From: Actinomycetes bacterium
GTDB taxonomy: Bacteria; Actinomycetota; Actinomycetes; Actinomycetales; Microbacteriaceae
Assembly: GCA_023451265.1 (NCBI GenBank)
Contig: JAEYAG010000219.1
Span: 1-43,496 of the forward strand
Reading direction: 5' to 3'
DNA: 43,496 bases
This document shows positions 25,899-33,437 of the stretch, in pieces. Made by a program: the position numbers and the translations under genes. How positions within the stretch are numbered: the stretch's first letter is position 1; each line of letters begins with the position of its first letter. The notes beneath the pieces were generated by a model. The model ran no database searches. It was not told the origin of the DNA and saw nothing but the letters and a program-made list of their open reading frames with translations.

Positions 25899-25945
25899 GG
25901 TGTGAGGTACACCACAATATGTGAAGACAGGTCTGGGGATGCCTG
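25899..25945 (+). promoter_or_regulatory. dyad and TGGGGA hairpin upstream of the beta-helix protein
   Basis: GGTGT (25899-25903) and ACACC (25909-25913) form a 15-base dyad that looks like an operator. Downstream, CAGG (25928-25931) and CCTG (25942-25945) enclose a 10-base loop holding TGGGGA (25934-25939). GGTC/GACC offers an alternative stem round the same motif. I saw no convincing -35/-10 pair in 25833-25971. Confidence 0.3.
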
Positions 25946-25971
25946 ACCCTCCGTTCATGGAAGATAGCTCG

Positions 25972-27534
25972 ATGCACCCACCCGCCATTTCCGTCCGAAA
26001 GCCCGTTTCTCGCCCACTTCGCTACGCCATCGCGGTCGCATCCGCGTTCGTCGTCGTCATCGCGCTGCTGCTCGCCCCCGCGCAAACCGCGTCGGCGCAC
26101 ACGGGGTCCGTTTTCGAGGGCTCCACCCCTGTTCGACTCGTCAACCACTCGGACAGTCGAGCGGTGACGGTCGGAACCAAGTTCTCGGTGAGTGTCGACG
26201 GTTCTGCGACGGGTATCAGCTTCTGGAAGCAGCGCGGAAACACCGGCACACACGTCGGCACCCTCTGGTCCAGCTCCGGCGTCGCGTTGGCGACCGTCAC
26301 GTTCCGCAACGAGACTGCGACCGGTTGGCAGACAGCGAGCTTCGCGAAGCCCGTTGCTCTCGAAGCGGGCAAGGAGTACACCGTCTCCTACCTCGCGACC
26401 AAGGGTCACTACGCGGCGACGTACAAGTACCGCGGAGCATCAAAGAACTCTGCCCTTGTGATCAAGCAGAACTCCGGGGTCTACTCCTACGGGACGAAGT
26501 CGAGTTACCCCACGAAGACGTATCGGAGCAGCCAGTACTGGGTCGACGTGCAGTTCACACCGCGCGCATCGGCAGGAAAGCCGAAGCCCGCGGCGACTGC
26601 GAAGCCCACGGCGACTGCGAAGCCGACGCCGACTCCCACGGTGACTGCGAAGCCGACGCCGACTCCCACGGCGACTGCGAAGCCGACGCCGACTCCCACG
26701 GCGACTGCGAAGCCGACGCCGACTCCCACGGCGACCGCGACACCGAGCCAACCGGCTACCGCCACCGGGTTCCCCAACGCGAGCAACACGGGCGTGCCCG
26801 CAGGCACGACGCTCACGGCCTACACAGGATCGTGCACCATCACGAAAGCCAACACCGTCATCGATGCAAAGACCATCAACTGTGATCTCGAGGTCCGCGC
26901 GACGGGTGTGAAGATCACCCGATCGAAGATCAACGGCAGCATCTTTGGGGCAAGCGACGCGTCGTTCACCGTCAGCGACACGGAGATCAACGTGGGCAAT
27001 CGCCTCGCGACGGGTATCTCGGAAGCAAAGTTCACGGCGACGCGCGTGCACGTGTACGGCGGCAACCGCGGCATCAACTGCTTCATCGACTGCACCGTTG
27101 AGAACTCCTACATCCATGGACAGTTCACCGACAACACCGGTGTCGCGCACGAGTCAGGCATCCGGATGGGCTCTGGCAGCATCATCCGCGGCAACACGAT
27201 CGCGTGCGACGCTCCGGATGTTCCGCCGGACGCCGGCTGCTCCGCCGCGCTGACCGGCTACGGTGACTTTGCGACCGTCCAGAACAACCTCATCGAGGGG
27301 AACCTGTTCAAGGCATCCACCGGAGGGTTCTGCGCGTACGGTGGATCCAGCCTGGGCAAGCCGTACTCGTCGGGAACGAACAACATCCGCTTCATCAACA
27401 ACGTGTTCGAGCGTGGCGCGAATGGGTTGTGCGGGAAGTGGGGCCCGATCACCTCCTTCGACAGCAGCGCTCCGGGCAACGTCTGGTCCGGGAACAAGTA
27501 CGACAACGGCAAGGTCGTCAATGCTGTGAACTGA
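25972..27534 (+). CDS. secreted DUF4082 - Pro/Thr linker - beta-helix protein
   Basis: A 520-residue exported protein. The signal peptide has a clear hydrophobic core (AIAVASAFVVVIALLLAP) and a probable cleavage after AQTASA, near residue 42. Residues about 43-197 are one DUF4082 module, closely resembling those of the giant protein at 1964 (GNTGTHVGTLW, YWVDVQF). A Pro/Thr/Lys linker (about 203-263) contains four identical-length decapeptide repeats. Residues about 268-520 look like a right-handed parallel beta-helix, as in polysaccharide lyases and depolymerases, with Cys pairs and short N/G-rich turns such as NNLIEGN and INNVFERG. I chose the ATG at 25972 (GGAAG upstream, good signal peptide); GTG 25921 or ATGs at 25939 and 25957 would prepend an unlikely extension. 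Probably binds and possibly cleaves or anchors the glycan; no catalytic residues could be assigned. Confidence 0.83.
   Translation: MHPPAISVRKPVSRPLRYAIAVASAFVVVIALLLAPAQTASAHTGSVFEGSTPVRLVNHSDSRAVTVGTKFSVSVDGSATGISFWKQRGNTGTHVGTLWSSSGVALATVTFRNETATGWQTASFAKPVALEAGKEYTVSYLATKGHYAATYKYRGASKNSALVIKQNSGVYSYGTKSSYPTKTYRSSQYWVDVQFTPRASAGKPKPAATAKPTATAKPTPTPTVTAKPTPTPTATAKPTPTPTATAKPTPTPTATATPSQPATATGFPNASNTGVPAGTTLTAYTGSCTITKANTVIDAKTINCDLEVRATGVKITRSKINGSIFGASDASFTVSDTEINVGNRLATGISEAKFTATRVHVYGGNRGINCFIDCTVENSYIHGQFTDNTGVAHESGIRMGSGSIIRGNTIACDAPDVPPDAGCSAALTGYGDFATVQNNLIEGNLFKASTGGFCAYGGSSLGKPYSSGTNNIRFINNVFERGANGLCGKWGPITSFDSSAPGNVWSGNKYDNGKVVNAVN
26611..26730 (+). repeat. four tandem 30-bp repeats encoding a Pro/Thr linker
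   Basis: Four contiguous 30-bp units (26611-26640, 26641-26670, 26671-26700, 26701-26730) differ by only one base (T at 26642 in unit 2). A partial fifth unit follows. Each encodes ten residues, with an AKPTPTPT core. The near-identity at DNA level, including synonymous positions, indicates recent expansion by slippage or unequal recombination; a multiple of three keeps the frame, so linker length may vary between strains. Confidence 0.95.
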
Positions 27535-27552
27535 TGCTGGCTTCGGGGTCGG

Positions 27553-28410
27553 CTACCACTGCACGAGCGTGAGCTCGCTGTAGAGGTAGTCGACCTCGTT
27601 TGCTTGGACACGTCGGCTTCTGAACATGCGCGGGCGCGGTTGGGAGAGACGCCGAGCGAGTGGCAGGTCGAGGCCGAATCGTCGGTCGGCGAGGGTGGCG
27701 AGTGCGCCGGCCCGAACGAGCAGGTGCGTTCGCACCGACGGCCACATTTCGAGTAGAAGTTCCATGTCGCCGCCCGCGTGAAGGATGGACGCGAATATCG
27801 GGAGCCCCTTGCGGCGGTCGCGTCGCACCATGAGATACGCGACGCGACCACCCCGCACCGTGAGGATGTGGCGAGCGGCACCCGCGGTTCGGTGGTCGCG
27901 ATATATCCGGAGGTCGTCGCCCTGCAGGGTGGCCTCCAAGCGGGTGGGATCCTCGGTGACCTCAGTGCCACGGCGCGGCCATGTCGGTGCGTTGAGCACA
28001 AGGTCGGTCGCCGTATCGAGCTTCGCGAAGCCAAGGCGTTCATTCAGTGCGATCACGTTGCCGCTCGGGGAAAGGTCGGTGAAGGTGAAGCCCTTCTGGC
28101 CGAGCAGCGCCCGGACCAGTCGGATGCTGTGGACGCGATAGTCCTCGCGCACGCAGAACGCCGCGAGGTTGCAGAAGGGCTCGACCCCAGAGTCGAGTGA
28201 GCGGGTTGAGTAGACGGCGACGTACGCGCCGACGACGTTGCCGTCATCCACGAGCTGATATCCGTGATTGGGGCCTTCGTGAGACCACGGCGGCGCGAAC
28301 AGCGCGCCCCACGCAGTAGCGGACACCTTGCTGTTCAGCTCGCGATGCAAGAACTCACTGACGGTCGCGGCGTCAGCCGTTTCGATCGGGCGCACTTCGA
28401 CAACGCTCAT
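27553..28410 (-). CDS. GNAT-like acyltransferase
   Basis: A 285-residue protein whose first half resembles GNAT N-acyltransferases: VVEVRPIETADAATVSEFL at the start, NVVGAYVAVYS, and the acyl-CoA-binding strand region around NLAAFCVREDYRVHSIRLVRALL, followed by NERLGF. The C-terminal ~120 residues are not recognisable, making it longer than a minimal GNAT. Start ATG at 28410 is chosen because TATCAT lies exactly seven bases before it, a leaderless arrangement; the ATG at 28419 would overlap that -10. It lies convergent to the beta-helix gene (18 bases between stops) and divergent from the Wzz-like genes. GNAT proteins also accompany exosortase-A type cassettes, so a role in glycan acylation is possible but not shown. 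Confidence 0.7.
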   Translation of the reverse strand: MSVVEVRPIETADAATVSEFLHRELNSKVSATAWGALFAPPWSHEGPNHGYQLVDDGNVVGAYVAVYSTRSLDSGVEPFCNLAAFCVREDYRVHSIRLVRALLGQKGFTFTDLSPSGNVIALNERLGFAKLDTATDLVLNAPTWPRRGTEVTEDPTRLEATLQGDDLRIYRDHRTAGAARHILTVRGGRVAYLMVRRDRRKGLPIFASILHAGGDMELLLEMWPSVRTHLLVRAGALATLADRRFGLDLPLARRLSQPRPRMFRSRRVQANEVDYLYSELTLVQW

Positions 28411-28417
28411 GCGCCGC

Positions 28418-28447
28418 ATGATACGGGATCGTGGATCGTTCTCTCAG
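28418..28447 (-). promoter_or_regulatory. leaderless promoter of the GNAT gene
   Basis: Read on the minus strand: -35 CTGAGA (28442-28447), an 18-base spacer and -10 TATCAT (28418-28423, five of six to TATAAT). Seven bases then lead to the ATG at 28410, so transcription would begin at or next to the start codon. Confidence 0.5.
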
Positions 28448-28458
28448 AGGCTGCCGCG

Positions 28459-28474
28459 GTGTGACCGTTACACT
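28459..28474 (+). promoter_or_regulatory. palindromic operator overlapping a -10 for the Wzz/Wzy operon
   Basis: GTGTGACCGTTACAC (28459-28473) is an imperfect 15-bp palindrome, with GTGT and ACAC as outer arms. TACACT (28469-28474), a fair -10, overlaps its right half, so a repressor bound here would block the operon starting at 28507. No clear -35 was found. The regulator is unknown. Confidence 0.35.
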
Positions 28475-28506
28475 GGTGCCTGGCCGCGCAGAAGTGGGGA
28501 GACGCA

Positions 28507-29199
28507 GTGACTATCCGCGAGGTGATCTCGGCGATGGCGCGCCGCTGGTACGTGGTCGTCGGCGTCTTCGCGGTCGCGGGCTCCGTGCTGTACCTCTTCG
28601 CTGGCGCCGGTGGTACCTACTCCACGCGAACGGTCATCAGCTTCACCTGGCCAGACCTGACGCTGTTGATGGCGGAGAACGGAAACACCGACGCGGGTGT
28701 GATCGCATTCGCCGGCGCGGTCGCGACAGAAGTCAACAACGGACGCGCACCGCAGACCTACAACGAGGTGGACGCTCCGTATTTTGGTGCCGGAATCCGC
28801 GAGGGGTACGTGGTTGCGCTGCGGGACAACGGCAATCAGTGGTACAACGACTTCTCGCGTGCCCAGATCGATATCCAGATCGTCGGACGCACCTACGATT
28901 GGGTCGCTGACACGCAGGACCGGCTCGTGGCCGCCGTTTTCGCCGCTGCGGAGGCACGCCAGTCGAGTGTGTCTGTGCCGGAGGCGGAGCGTGTGACGAT
29001 GTCGGTCATCCCCTTGACTCAGGCCATCGGTTATGTCTCACCTGGGCGGACGAGCCTCATCATCGGAGTAGGTGCGATGATGTTGGCGGCCGCCATCGTC
29101 AGCGCTTGGGCCGCGGTCGCGGTCGATCGCCGGAGGAGTGGTCAGACGAGAGGCGCCCTGCGGCCCAGAACCCCAACAGGGAAAGACGTCATCGCATGA
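28507..29199 (+). CDS. Wzz-like chain-length/polysaccharide co-polymerase protein (first)
   Basis: A 230-residue membrane protein with one helix near the N-terminus (YVVVGVFAVAGSVLYLFAG, about residues 15-33), an extracellular domain of about 140 residues, and a second helix near the C-terminus (about 183-206, SLIIGVGAMMLAAAIVSAWAAVA). This two-helix topology is that of polysaccharide co-polymerases (Wzz/CapA), which set chain length together with the polymerase. There is no tyrosine-kinase domain. Start is GTG 28507 with GGGGAGA upstream. It overlaps a second protein of the same topology by ATGA. Assignment rests on topology and neighbours; sequence similarity to Wzz is weak. Confidence 0.65.
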   Translation: MTIREVISAMARRWYVVVGVFAVAGSVLYLFAGAGGTYSTRTVISFTWPDLTLLMAENGNTDAGVIAFAGAVATEVNNGRAPQTYNEVDAPYFGAGIREGYVVALRDNGNQWYNDFSRAQIDIQIVGRTYDWVADTQDRLVAAVFAAAEARQSSVSVPEAERVTMSVIPLTQAIGYVSPGRTSLIIGVGAMMLAAAIVSAWAAVAVDRRRSGQTRGALRPRTPTGKDVIA

Positions 29200-29957
29200 A
29201 CATTCTCGAGACGCTGCGGGGGCTCTTGCGGCGCTGGTACATCACCTTTCCCGGGCTCGTCCTGGCAATCGCGGCTGCCGTGGCGGCGTGGACGGTTGTG
29301 CCGGTTGAGTACGAGCGCACGGCTACCCAGCTCTTGCTGCCGGGCAAGGCGTCGATGCCCGACGGGTCCAACCCTTTCCTTTACCTCGGCGGCCTTTCGT
29401 ATCCGACGGATGTTCTGGTGCGAGCGCTTGGGTCGGAGAACGTCGTGAACGAAGTCGCGGACGAGTTCCCGCAGGTCGAGATCGCCGTCGGCAGAGATGG
29501 ATCAACGTCGAGCCCCGTCGTGATCATCACGGCCACATCTGCAGATGACGCTCAGGCGGGCCAGGTGCTCGACTACATGGTGGAACGTACGAGCAGCATG
29601 CTTGGCGAATTGCAGAAGGAAGAGGGGATCCCCGCCAACAACCAGATCACGGTGACGACGCTCACGATCGACGCAGAAGGTCAGCCGCTGTCGCGGAATC
29701 GGCTCATCATGACGGCGGCGGCAGCTGGGGCCGTTGCTGCGGCATCGCTCCTGCTCGCCAGCCTGGTCGATGGGGTATCACGCCAACGGCGACGCAGGGG
29801 CGAGACGGCGCCCGGAGACGAAGACCCGGGTCCTTCATCTTCGCGCACAAGTGATGCAGAGCCCGAGAACGATTTCGAGGGCATCGGCACGGCGGCGAGC
29901 GTCAGCGCCAGCACCCGCCGGGCATCCGTGACCTCGGGAGCAGACGCGTCGCCATGA
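29196..29957 (+). CDS. Wzz-like chain-length/polysaccharide co-polymerase protein (second)
   Basis: A 253-residue protein with the same layout: N-terminal helix (ITFPGLVLAIAAAVAAWTVV, about residues 16-35) followed by EYERTATQLLLPGKASMPDGSNPFLYLGG, typical of Wzz/CapA extracellular domains, and a C-terminal helix near 171-188. A hydrophilic cytoplasmic tail of about 60 residues rich in Asp, Glu and Ser follows. No Walker motifs or tyrosine cluster are seen, so any BY-kinase partner is outside this window. ATG 29196 overlaps the upstream stop and its own stop overlaps the polymerase gene. Two adjacent co-polymerases might form a hetero-oligomer. Confidence 0.7.
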   Translation: MNILETLRGLLRRWYITFPGLVLAIAAAVAAWTVVPVEYERTATQLLLPGKASMPDGSNPFLYLGGLSYPTDVLVRALGSENVVNEVADEFPQVEIAVGRDGSTSSPVVIITATSADDAQAGQVLDYMVERTSSMLGELQKEEGIPANNQITVTTLTIDAEGQPLSRNRLIMTAAAAGAVAAASLLLASLVDGVSRQRRRRGETAPGDEDPGPSSSRTSDAEPENDFEGIGTAASVSASTRRASVTSGADASP

Positions 29958-31327
29958 GCCGGCGAACCCCAAGTGCGGCGCTCTCACCTGTCGCCGCACG
30001 GGCGCATCTGGGTGTGCGTGCGCGGGCCGGCTTCGATGCGACGGCGTTGCTCACCGTCTACCTGGTCTTGCTGCTCGCGCTCCCGTCGAACCTGCGCGTC
30101 GGTGCGCTGGGCTCGATCGGGCGACCGTCAGTGCTCTGGGGGTTGGTGCTGCTCGCCGTGTGGACGTTCTCGAGATTGCAGGCTCGTGACCACGACGTGA
30201 GGCCGGTGCGCCAGCCGGTGCGATTCGCCTTCGCGGCGTTCTTCGTCATCGCTCTCGTCAGCCTGGCCGCTGCGCTCCTGCGCGGTCAGCCCGCAGACCA
30301 AGTGAGTCCGGCGATCACCGGAATTGTCCGCTTGGCCTCCTGGGCGGGCGTACTCTTCGTTGCTCTGGATGGCATCCGCACAATGAACGATGTGACGCGC
30401 CTGGTGCGACGTCTCGCTATCGGCGCCAGTCTTCTCGCGGTCCTGGGGCTTCTGCAGGTCATGACCAAGCAGAACTTGATCGACTTCTACGGCAGCATCC
30501 CGGGCATGTTGCTGACGGCGGAGGGGGGAATCACGGAGCGGTCGGGCCTCGTCCGGGCGACCGGCACGGCGTACCATCCGCTGGAGTACGCGACAACGCT
30601 GATGTCGGCGTATCCGCTCGTGATCGCAGCTGCACTCGCGGCGGGTTTTCGGGCCCGGCGGTCCCGATGGAGCTGGTTGTGGTGGGCGGCGGTTGTACTG
30701 ATTGCGGCGCTGGCCCTGATCGGTGTCTCTCGTTCGGCGATCATCGGCTTCCTGTTCGTCGCCGTGGCAATGGTTCCCGCGTTGCCTCGAACGACGCGGG
30801 CGATCGTGGCGGTCACTGGGATAGGCCTTGCCGCGGTCGTTTCGGTGCTGATCCCGGGGATCATGCGAACGACGCTCACGCTGTTCACGGGTGCAGAGAC
30901 CGATTCGAGCACTCAGTCCCGCGTCGGTGCGCTCGATCGTGCGCCTGAGTTCATCGGGGAGTCACCGGTCATCGGTGCCGGCTTCGGCACATTCCTGCCC
31001 CGGTACTACATCTTCGACAATCAATGGGTCATGACTGCGGTCGAACTGGGCGTGCTCGGCGTCGTTGCTTTCGCGGCGGTCTTCGCCACTGCGATCTGGA
31101 GCGCGGGGCAGGCCCGGCATCAGTCCGGGCAGCCGGACGTCCGGCTGGTGGGGTACGCGCTCATCGTCTCGATGCTTGCGACCGGCCTCATGTTCGCTTT
31201 CTTCGATGGCCTCGCCTTCCCCATCGCGGCGGGCCTGCTGTTCTTCTACGCGGGGTTGTGTGGTGCGTTACGGAACGTCGGCGCGGCCGACGCACACCTG
31301 CGCAGCGCGCTCGAGGGCGCACACTGA
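29954..31327 (+). CDS. O-antigen ligase/Wzy-type polysaccharide polymerase
   Basis: A 457-residue polytopic membrane protein with about 10-12 helices. The long extracytoplasmic loop in the second half contains SSTQSRVGALDRAPEFIGESPVIGAGFGTFLP, typical of the Wzy/WaaL superfamily, where loop arginines and histidines bind the lipid-linked chain. Clustered with two Wzz-like genes and with a flippase in the same locus, polymerase (Wzy) is more likely than ligase. ATG 29954 overlaps the upstream stop. It converges with the gene at 31336-32259; a 14-bp perfect palindrome (31329-31342) lies across the junction. Confidence 0.8.
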   Translation: MSRRTPSAALSPVAARAHLGVRARAGFDATALLTVYLVLLLALPSNLRVGALGSIGRPSVLWGLVLLAVWTFSRLQARDHDVRPVRQPVRFAFAAFFVIALVSLAAALLRGQPADQVSPAITGIVRLASWAGVLFVALDGIRTMNDVTRLVRRLAIGASLLAVLGLLQVMTKQNLIDFYGSIPGMLLTAEGGITERSGLVRATGTAYHPLEYATTLMSAYPLVIAAALAAGFRARRSRWSWLWWAAVVLIAALALIGVSRSAIIGFLFVAVAMVPALPRTTRAIVAVTGIGLAAVVSVLIPGIMRTTLTLFTGAETDSSTQSRVGALDRAPEFIGESPVIGAGFGTFLPRYYIFDNQWVMTAVELGVLGVVAFAAVFATAIWSAGQARHQSGQPDVRLVGYALIVSMLATGLMFAFFDGLAFPIAAGLLFFYAGLCGALRNVGAADAHLRSALEGAH

Positions 31328-31335
31328 GTCGATAG

Positions 31336-32259
31336 CTATCGATCGGCCGAAATCAGCCACCGTTCATCTCGCGGGGCCTGCAGTCGTGGCGCGCTGAGCA
31401 GACTCCGCAGCGCGACACGACTGGTCGCCTTGCCGAGGGCTGCACGCGTTGTCTCGCGTGCCACCGTCGCGGCCCAAAACGTGGCCGACTTCACGGCGCC
31501 GTGTCGTTTGCCGTACAACCGCACTCGGTTCGCGACGAGCAGGGCCCATTGACGTGGCGAGCCTGCCGAGCCTCCCTCCAGATGCTGGGCGCGTGCGCTC
31601 GGCTCGTACCACGCGCCGAGCCCGGCATCGCGGGCTCGAAGGTTGAAGTCGGTCTCCTCGGAGTACAAGAAGAAGCTCTCGTCCCAGGGGCCGACGCGGC
31701 GCCAGCACTCAGCGGAGATGAGTTGGGTCGATCCCTCGGCCCAGTCTGTCGCCCGTCCTTCCTCGTAAGGAACCGGATCTGCGACAACCTCGCCCAGACC
31801 TTTCCATCGGCCTGCACGCTCCGCACCCACGAGCGCGTCGGCCCACGCGCGCAAAAGTGTCGGCTCTCGCCGCATCGAGAGGATGAGGTCACCTTTCGCG
31901 TCGTGCAGGCGAGGTACTGCGATGCCCACGTGCGGTCCGAGAGCGGCGAAAAGCGTAGCCACGCACCCACGCGCCAATCGGACATCGGCGTTCAGAATCA
32001 GGTATGCGTCTCGCGGCCCCGCTGCGCGTATCGCGGCGTTGACACCAGCCGCGTATCCGAGATTGCCGCCGGTCTCGATGATTGTCGCGTGCGGCGCGTG
32101 GCGACGAACTTCGTCGAGAGTGGCGTCGGCCGATGCGTTGTCAGCGATGACGAGATCCCAATCCGTGCCCGCGGCGCCTGCGGGCAGTGAAGCGACGAGA
32201 TCCGCAATCAGGTCAGCGCTGTTGTATGTCACGACACAGATGGCGATCTGCGGACTCAT
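31336..32259 (-). CDS. family 2 glycosyltransferase (rhamnosyl/galactofuranosyl type)
   Basis: A 307-residue GT2 enzyme. ICVVTYNSADLIADLV, VIADNASADATLDEV, GNLGYAAGVNAAIR and the metal-binding YLILNADVRL are the blocks of the WcaA/rhamnosyltransferase-like branch, followed by FLYSEETDFNLRARDAG. The ATG at 32259 has GGAAGGA about nine bases upstream; reading further upstream gives only implausible sequence. It is transcribed divergently from the VanZ gene. Donor sugar is unknown; it adds to the locus repertoire of repeat-unit transferases. Confidence 0.87.
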   Translation of the reverse strand: MSPQIAICVVTYNSADLIADLVASLPAGAAGTDWDLVIADNASADATLDEVRRHAPHATIIETGGNLGYAAGVNAAIRAAGPRDAYLILNADVRLARGCVATLFAALGPHVGIAVPRLHDAKGDLILSMRREPTLLRAWADALVGAERAGRWKGLGEVVADPVPYEEGRATDWAEGSTQLISAECWRRVGPWDESFFLYSEETDFNLRARDAGLGAWYEPSARAQHLEGGSAGSPRQWALLVANRVRLYGKRHGAVKSATFWAATVARETTRAALGKATSRVALRSLLSAPRLQAPRDERWLISADR

Positions 32260-32313
32260 CGACACGGTCCTTCCGTCGATCGGCGGCGGCGTGGCTGTGC
32301 CAGGGTGGGACGC

Positions 32314-32748
32314 ATGCGTGCGTCTTCGCTTCGCCGGTGGGCGGCCATCGGTCTTGGGCTGTATCTCATTGCGGTCTTGATCGTGCTCTTGGCGCCCGTG
32401 TCGTACGCGGAGATCGTCAGGCGGATCACCGAATGGGTGCTGTCGTTGATCGGCGATGCTGCATTCGGTGCCGGGTGGATCGAGTTCACGGCGAACGTTG
32501 CCATGTTCGTCCCGCTGGGCTTTCTGCTCACCATCCTGTTTCGACGCCACTGGGTGGGAGTCGTCGTCGCACTGTTGCTGTCAGCCGGCGCGGAGATCGC
32601 CCAGGCGTTCATCCCGTCACGGGAGGCGAGCCTGCGCGACATCGTCGCGAACACTGTGGGTGCCGGCGTCGGGGCAGCGCTGGCCTGGATCATCGTCACC
32701 CGGGCGGAGCGCAGAGCTTCGGCCGACGGCTCCGAGGCTCCGCGGTGA
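32314..32748 (+). CDS. VanZ-family membrane protein
   Basis: A 144-residue protein with about four membrane helices: IGLGLYLIAVLIVLLAPVSY, NVAMFVPLGFLLTILF, VGVVVALLLSAGAEIAQAF and IVANTVGAGVGAALAWIIV. The N.....P.G and E..Q..IP.R....RD...NT.G pattern (AEIAQAFIPSREASLRDIVANTVGAGVG) identifies the VanZ family, whose biochemical role is uncertain; members affect glycopeptide resistance and envelope physiology. ATG 32314 has GGGTGGGA just before it; GTG 32305 is an alternative. A stand-alone gene between minus-strand glycan genes. Confidence 0.85.
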   Translation: MRASSLRRWAAIGLGLYLIAVLIVLLAPVSYAEIVRRITEWVLSLIGDAAFGAGWIEFTANVAMFVPLGFLLTILFRRHWVGVVVALLLSAGAEIAQAFIPSREASLRDIVANTVGAGVGAALAWIIVTRAERRASADGSEAPR

Positions 32749-32783
32749 TCCGCCGCGTGCGCGCGTGGGTCAGTACGCATCGA

Positions 32784-33437
32784 TCACCGCACACGTTTCA
32801 CGAGGCTCGCCGCGACGTTGCGCACTTCTGACGCACCGAGCCGTCCGCGTGCATAGCCGCGCACCGACGCGACCGTGTCTCCACTCGTCACGCTGTATCG
32901 GGCGCGCATCCATTCGCGCTCCCGGAACGGGAACCGATCGCTCGTGTACACCGCGCGGTAGCCGGCCTTCCGCAAGCGATGCAAGGCGGTGCGATCGTAT
33001 CGGCCGAGGGGGAACGCCGCTTCGCCGATCTCGCCGGCAGAGGCCTCGGCAAGCGCAGCGCGTGCATCGACGAACTCCCGCCGGGCGGCATCGGCGCTGA
33101 GCCCGCGCCACGGCACGTGATCCCAACCGTGGCTCCCGACGCCCATCCCGGCCGCACGCAACGCACGCAAGTCAGTTGCGTTCAGACTCGCGGGGTCGTC
33201 CAGCCTCCCCGCGAGCGCGAAGAACGTGGCGTGCAGCCCACGCTGCAGAAGCGCCGGCAACGCGACATCGACATCCGACCGATTGCCGTCGTCGAAGCTC
33301 AACGCGACATCGGGCATCTCCGCCACGGCATCCAGCACGCCGTAGAACACGTCTGTCGGCATCCAGTACCGGCTCTCGCCGTCCTCACGCTCGATGCGGC
33401 ACTCGCCGATGCCGTGGAAGCAGATGTTGACCGTCAC
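32784..33437 (-). CDS. polysaccharide deacetylase (NodB homology, CE4)
   Basis: A 217-residue NodB-fold enzyme. Motif 1 is SFDDG with D49 and D50, and motif 2 is SHGWDH with H103 and H107, together the Asp-His-His metal triad of carbohydrate esterase family 4. YRAVYTSDRFPF resembles the later family region. There is no signal peptide or membrane helix, so it would act inside the cell (for example on a lipid-linked sugar) unless exported by other means. Start GTG 33437 overlaps the upstream glycosyltransferase stop as GTGA. Removal of an N-acetyl group would give a free amine on the glycan, a possible acceptor for further acylation (inference). Last gene of the operon starting at 37307. Confidence 0.85.
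   Translation of the reverse strand: MTVNICFHGIGECRIEREDGESRYWMPTDVFYGVLDAVAEMPDVALSFDDGNRSDVDVALPALLQRGLHATFFALAGRLDDPASLNATDLRALRAAGMGVGSHGWDHVPWRGLSADAARREFVDARAALAEASAGEIGEAAFPLGRYDRTALHRLRKAGYRAVYTSDRFPFREREWMRARYSVTSGDTVASVRGYARGRLGASEVRNVAASLVKRVR

Noticed and set aside
26611..26730. CRISPR-like direct repeats
   Set aside because: The 30-bp units are contiguous with no spacers and encode an in-frame Pro/Thr linker.
20993..32748. Exosortase or PEP-CTERM substrate
   Set aside because: No EpsH/XrtA-like membrane protein or PEP-CTERM tail was found; the only small polytopic protein nearby (32314) is VanZ-type.
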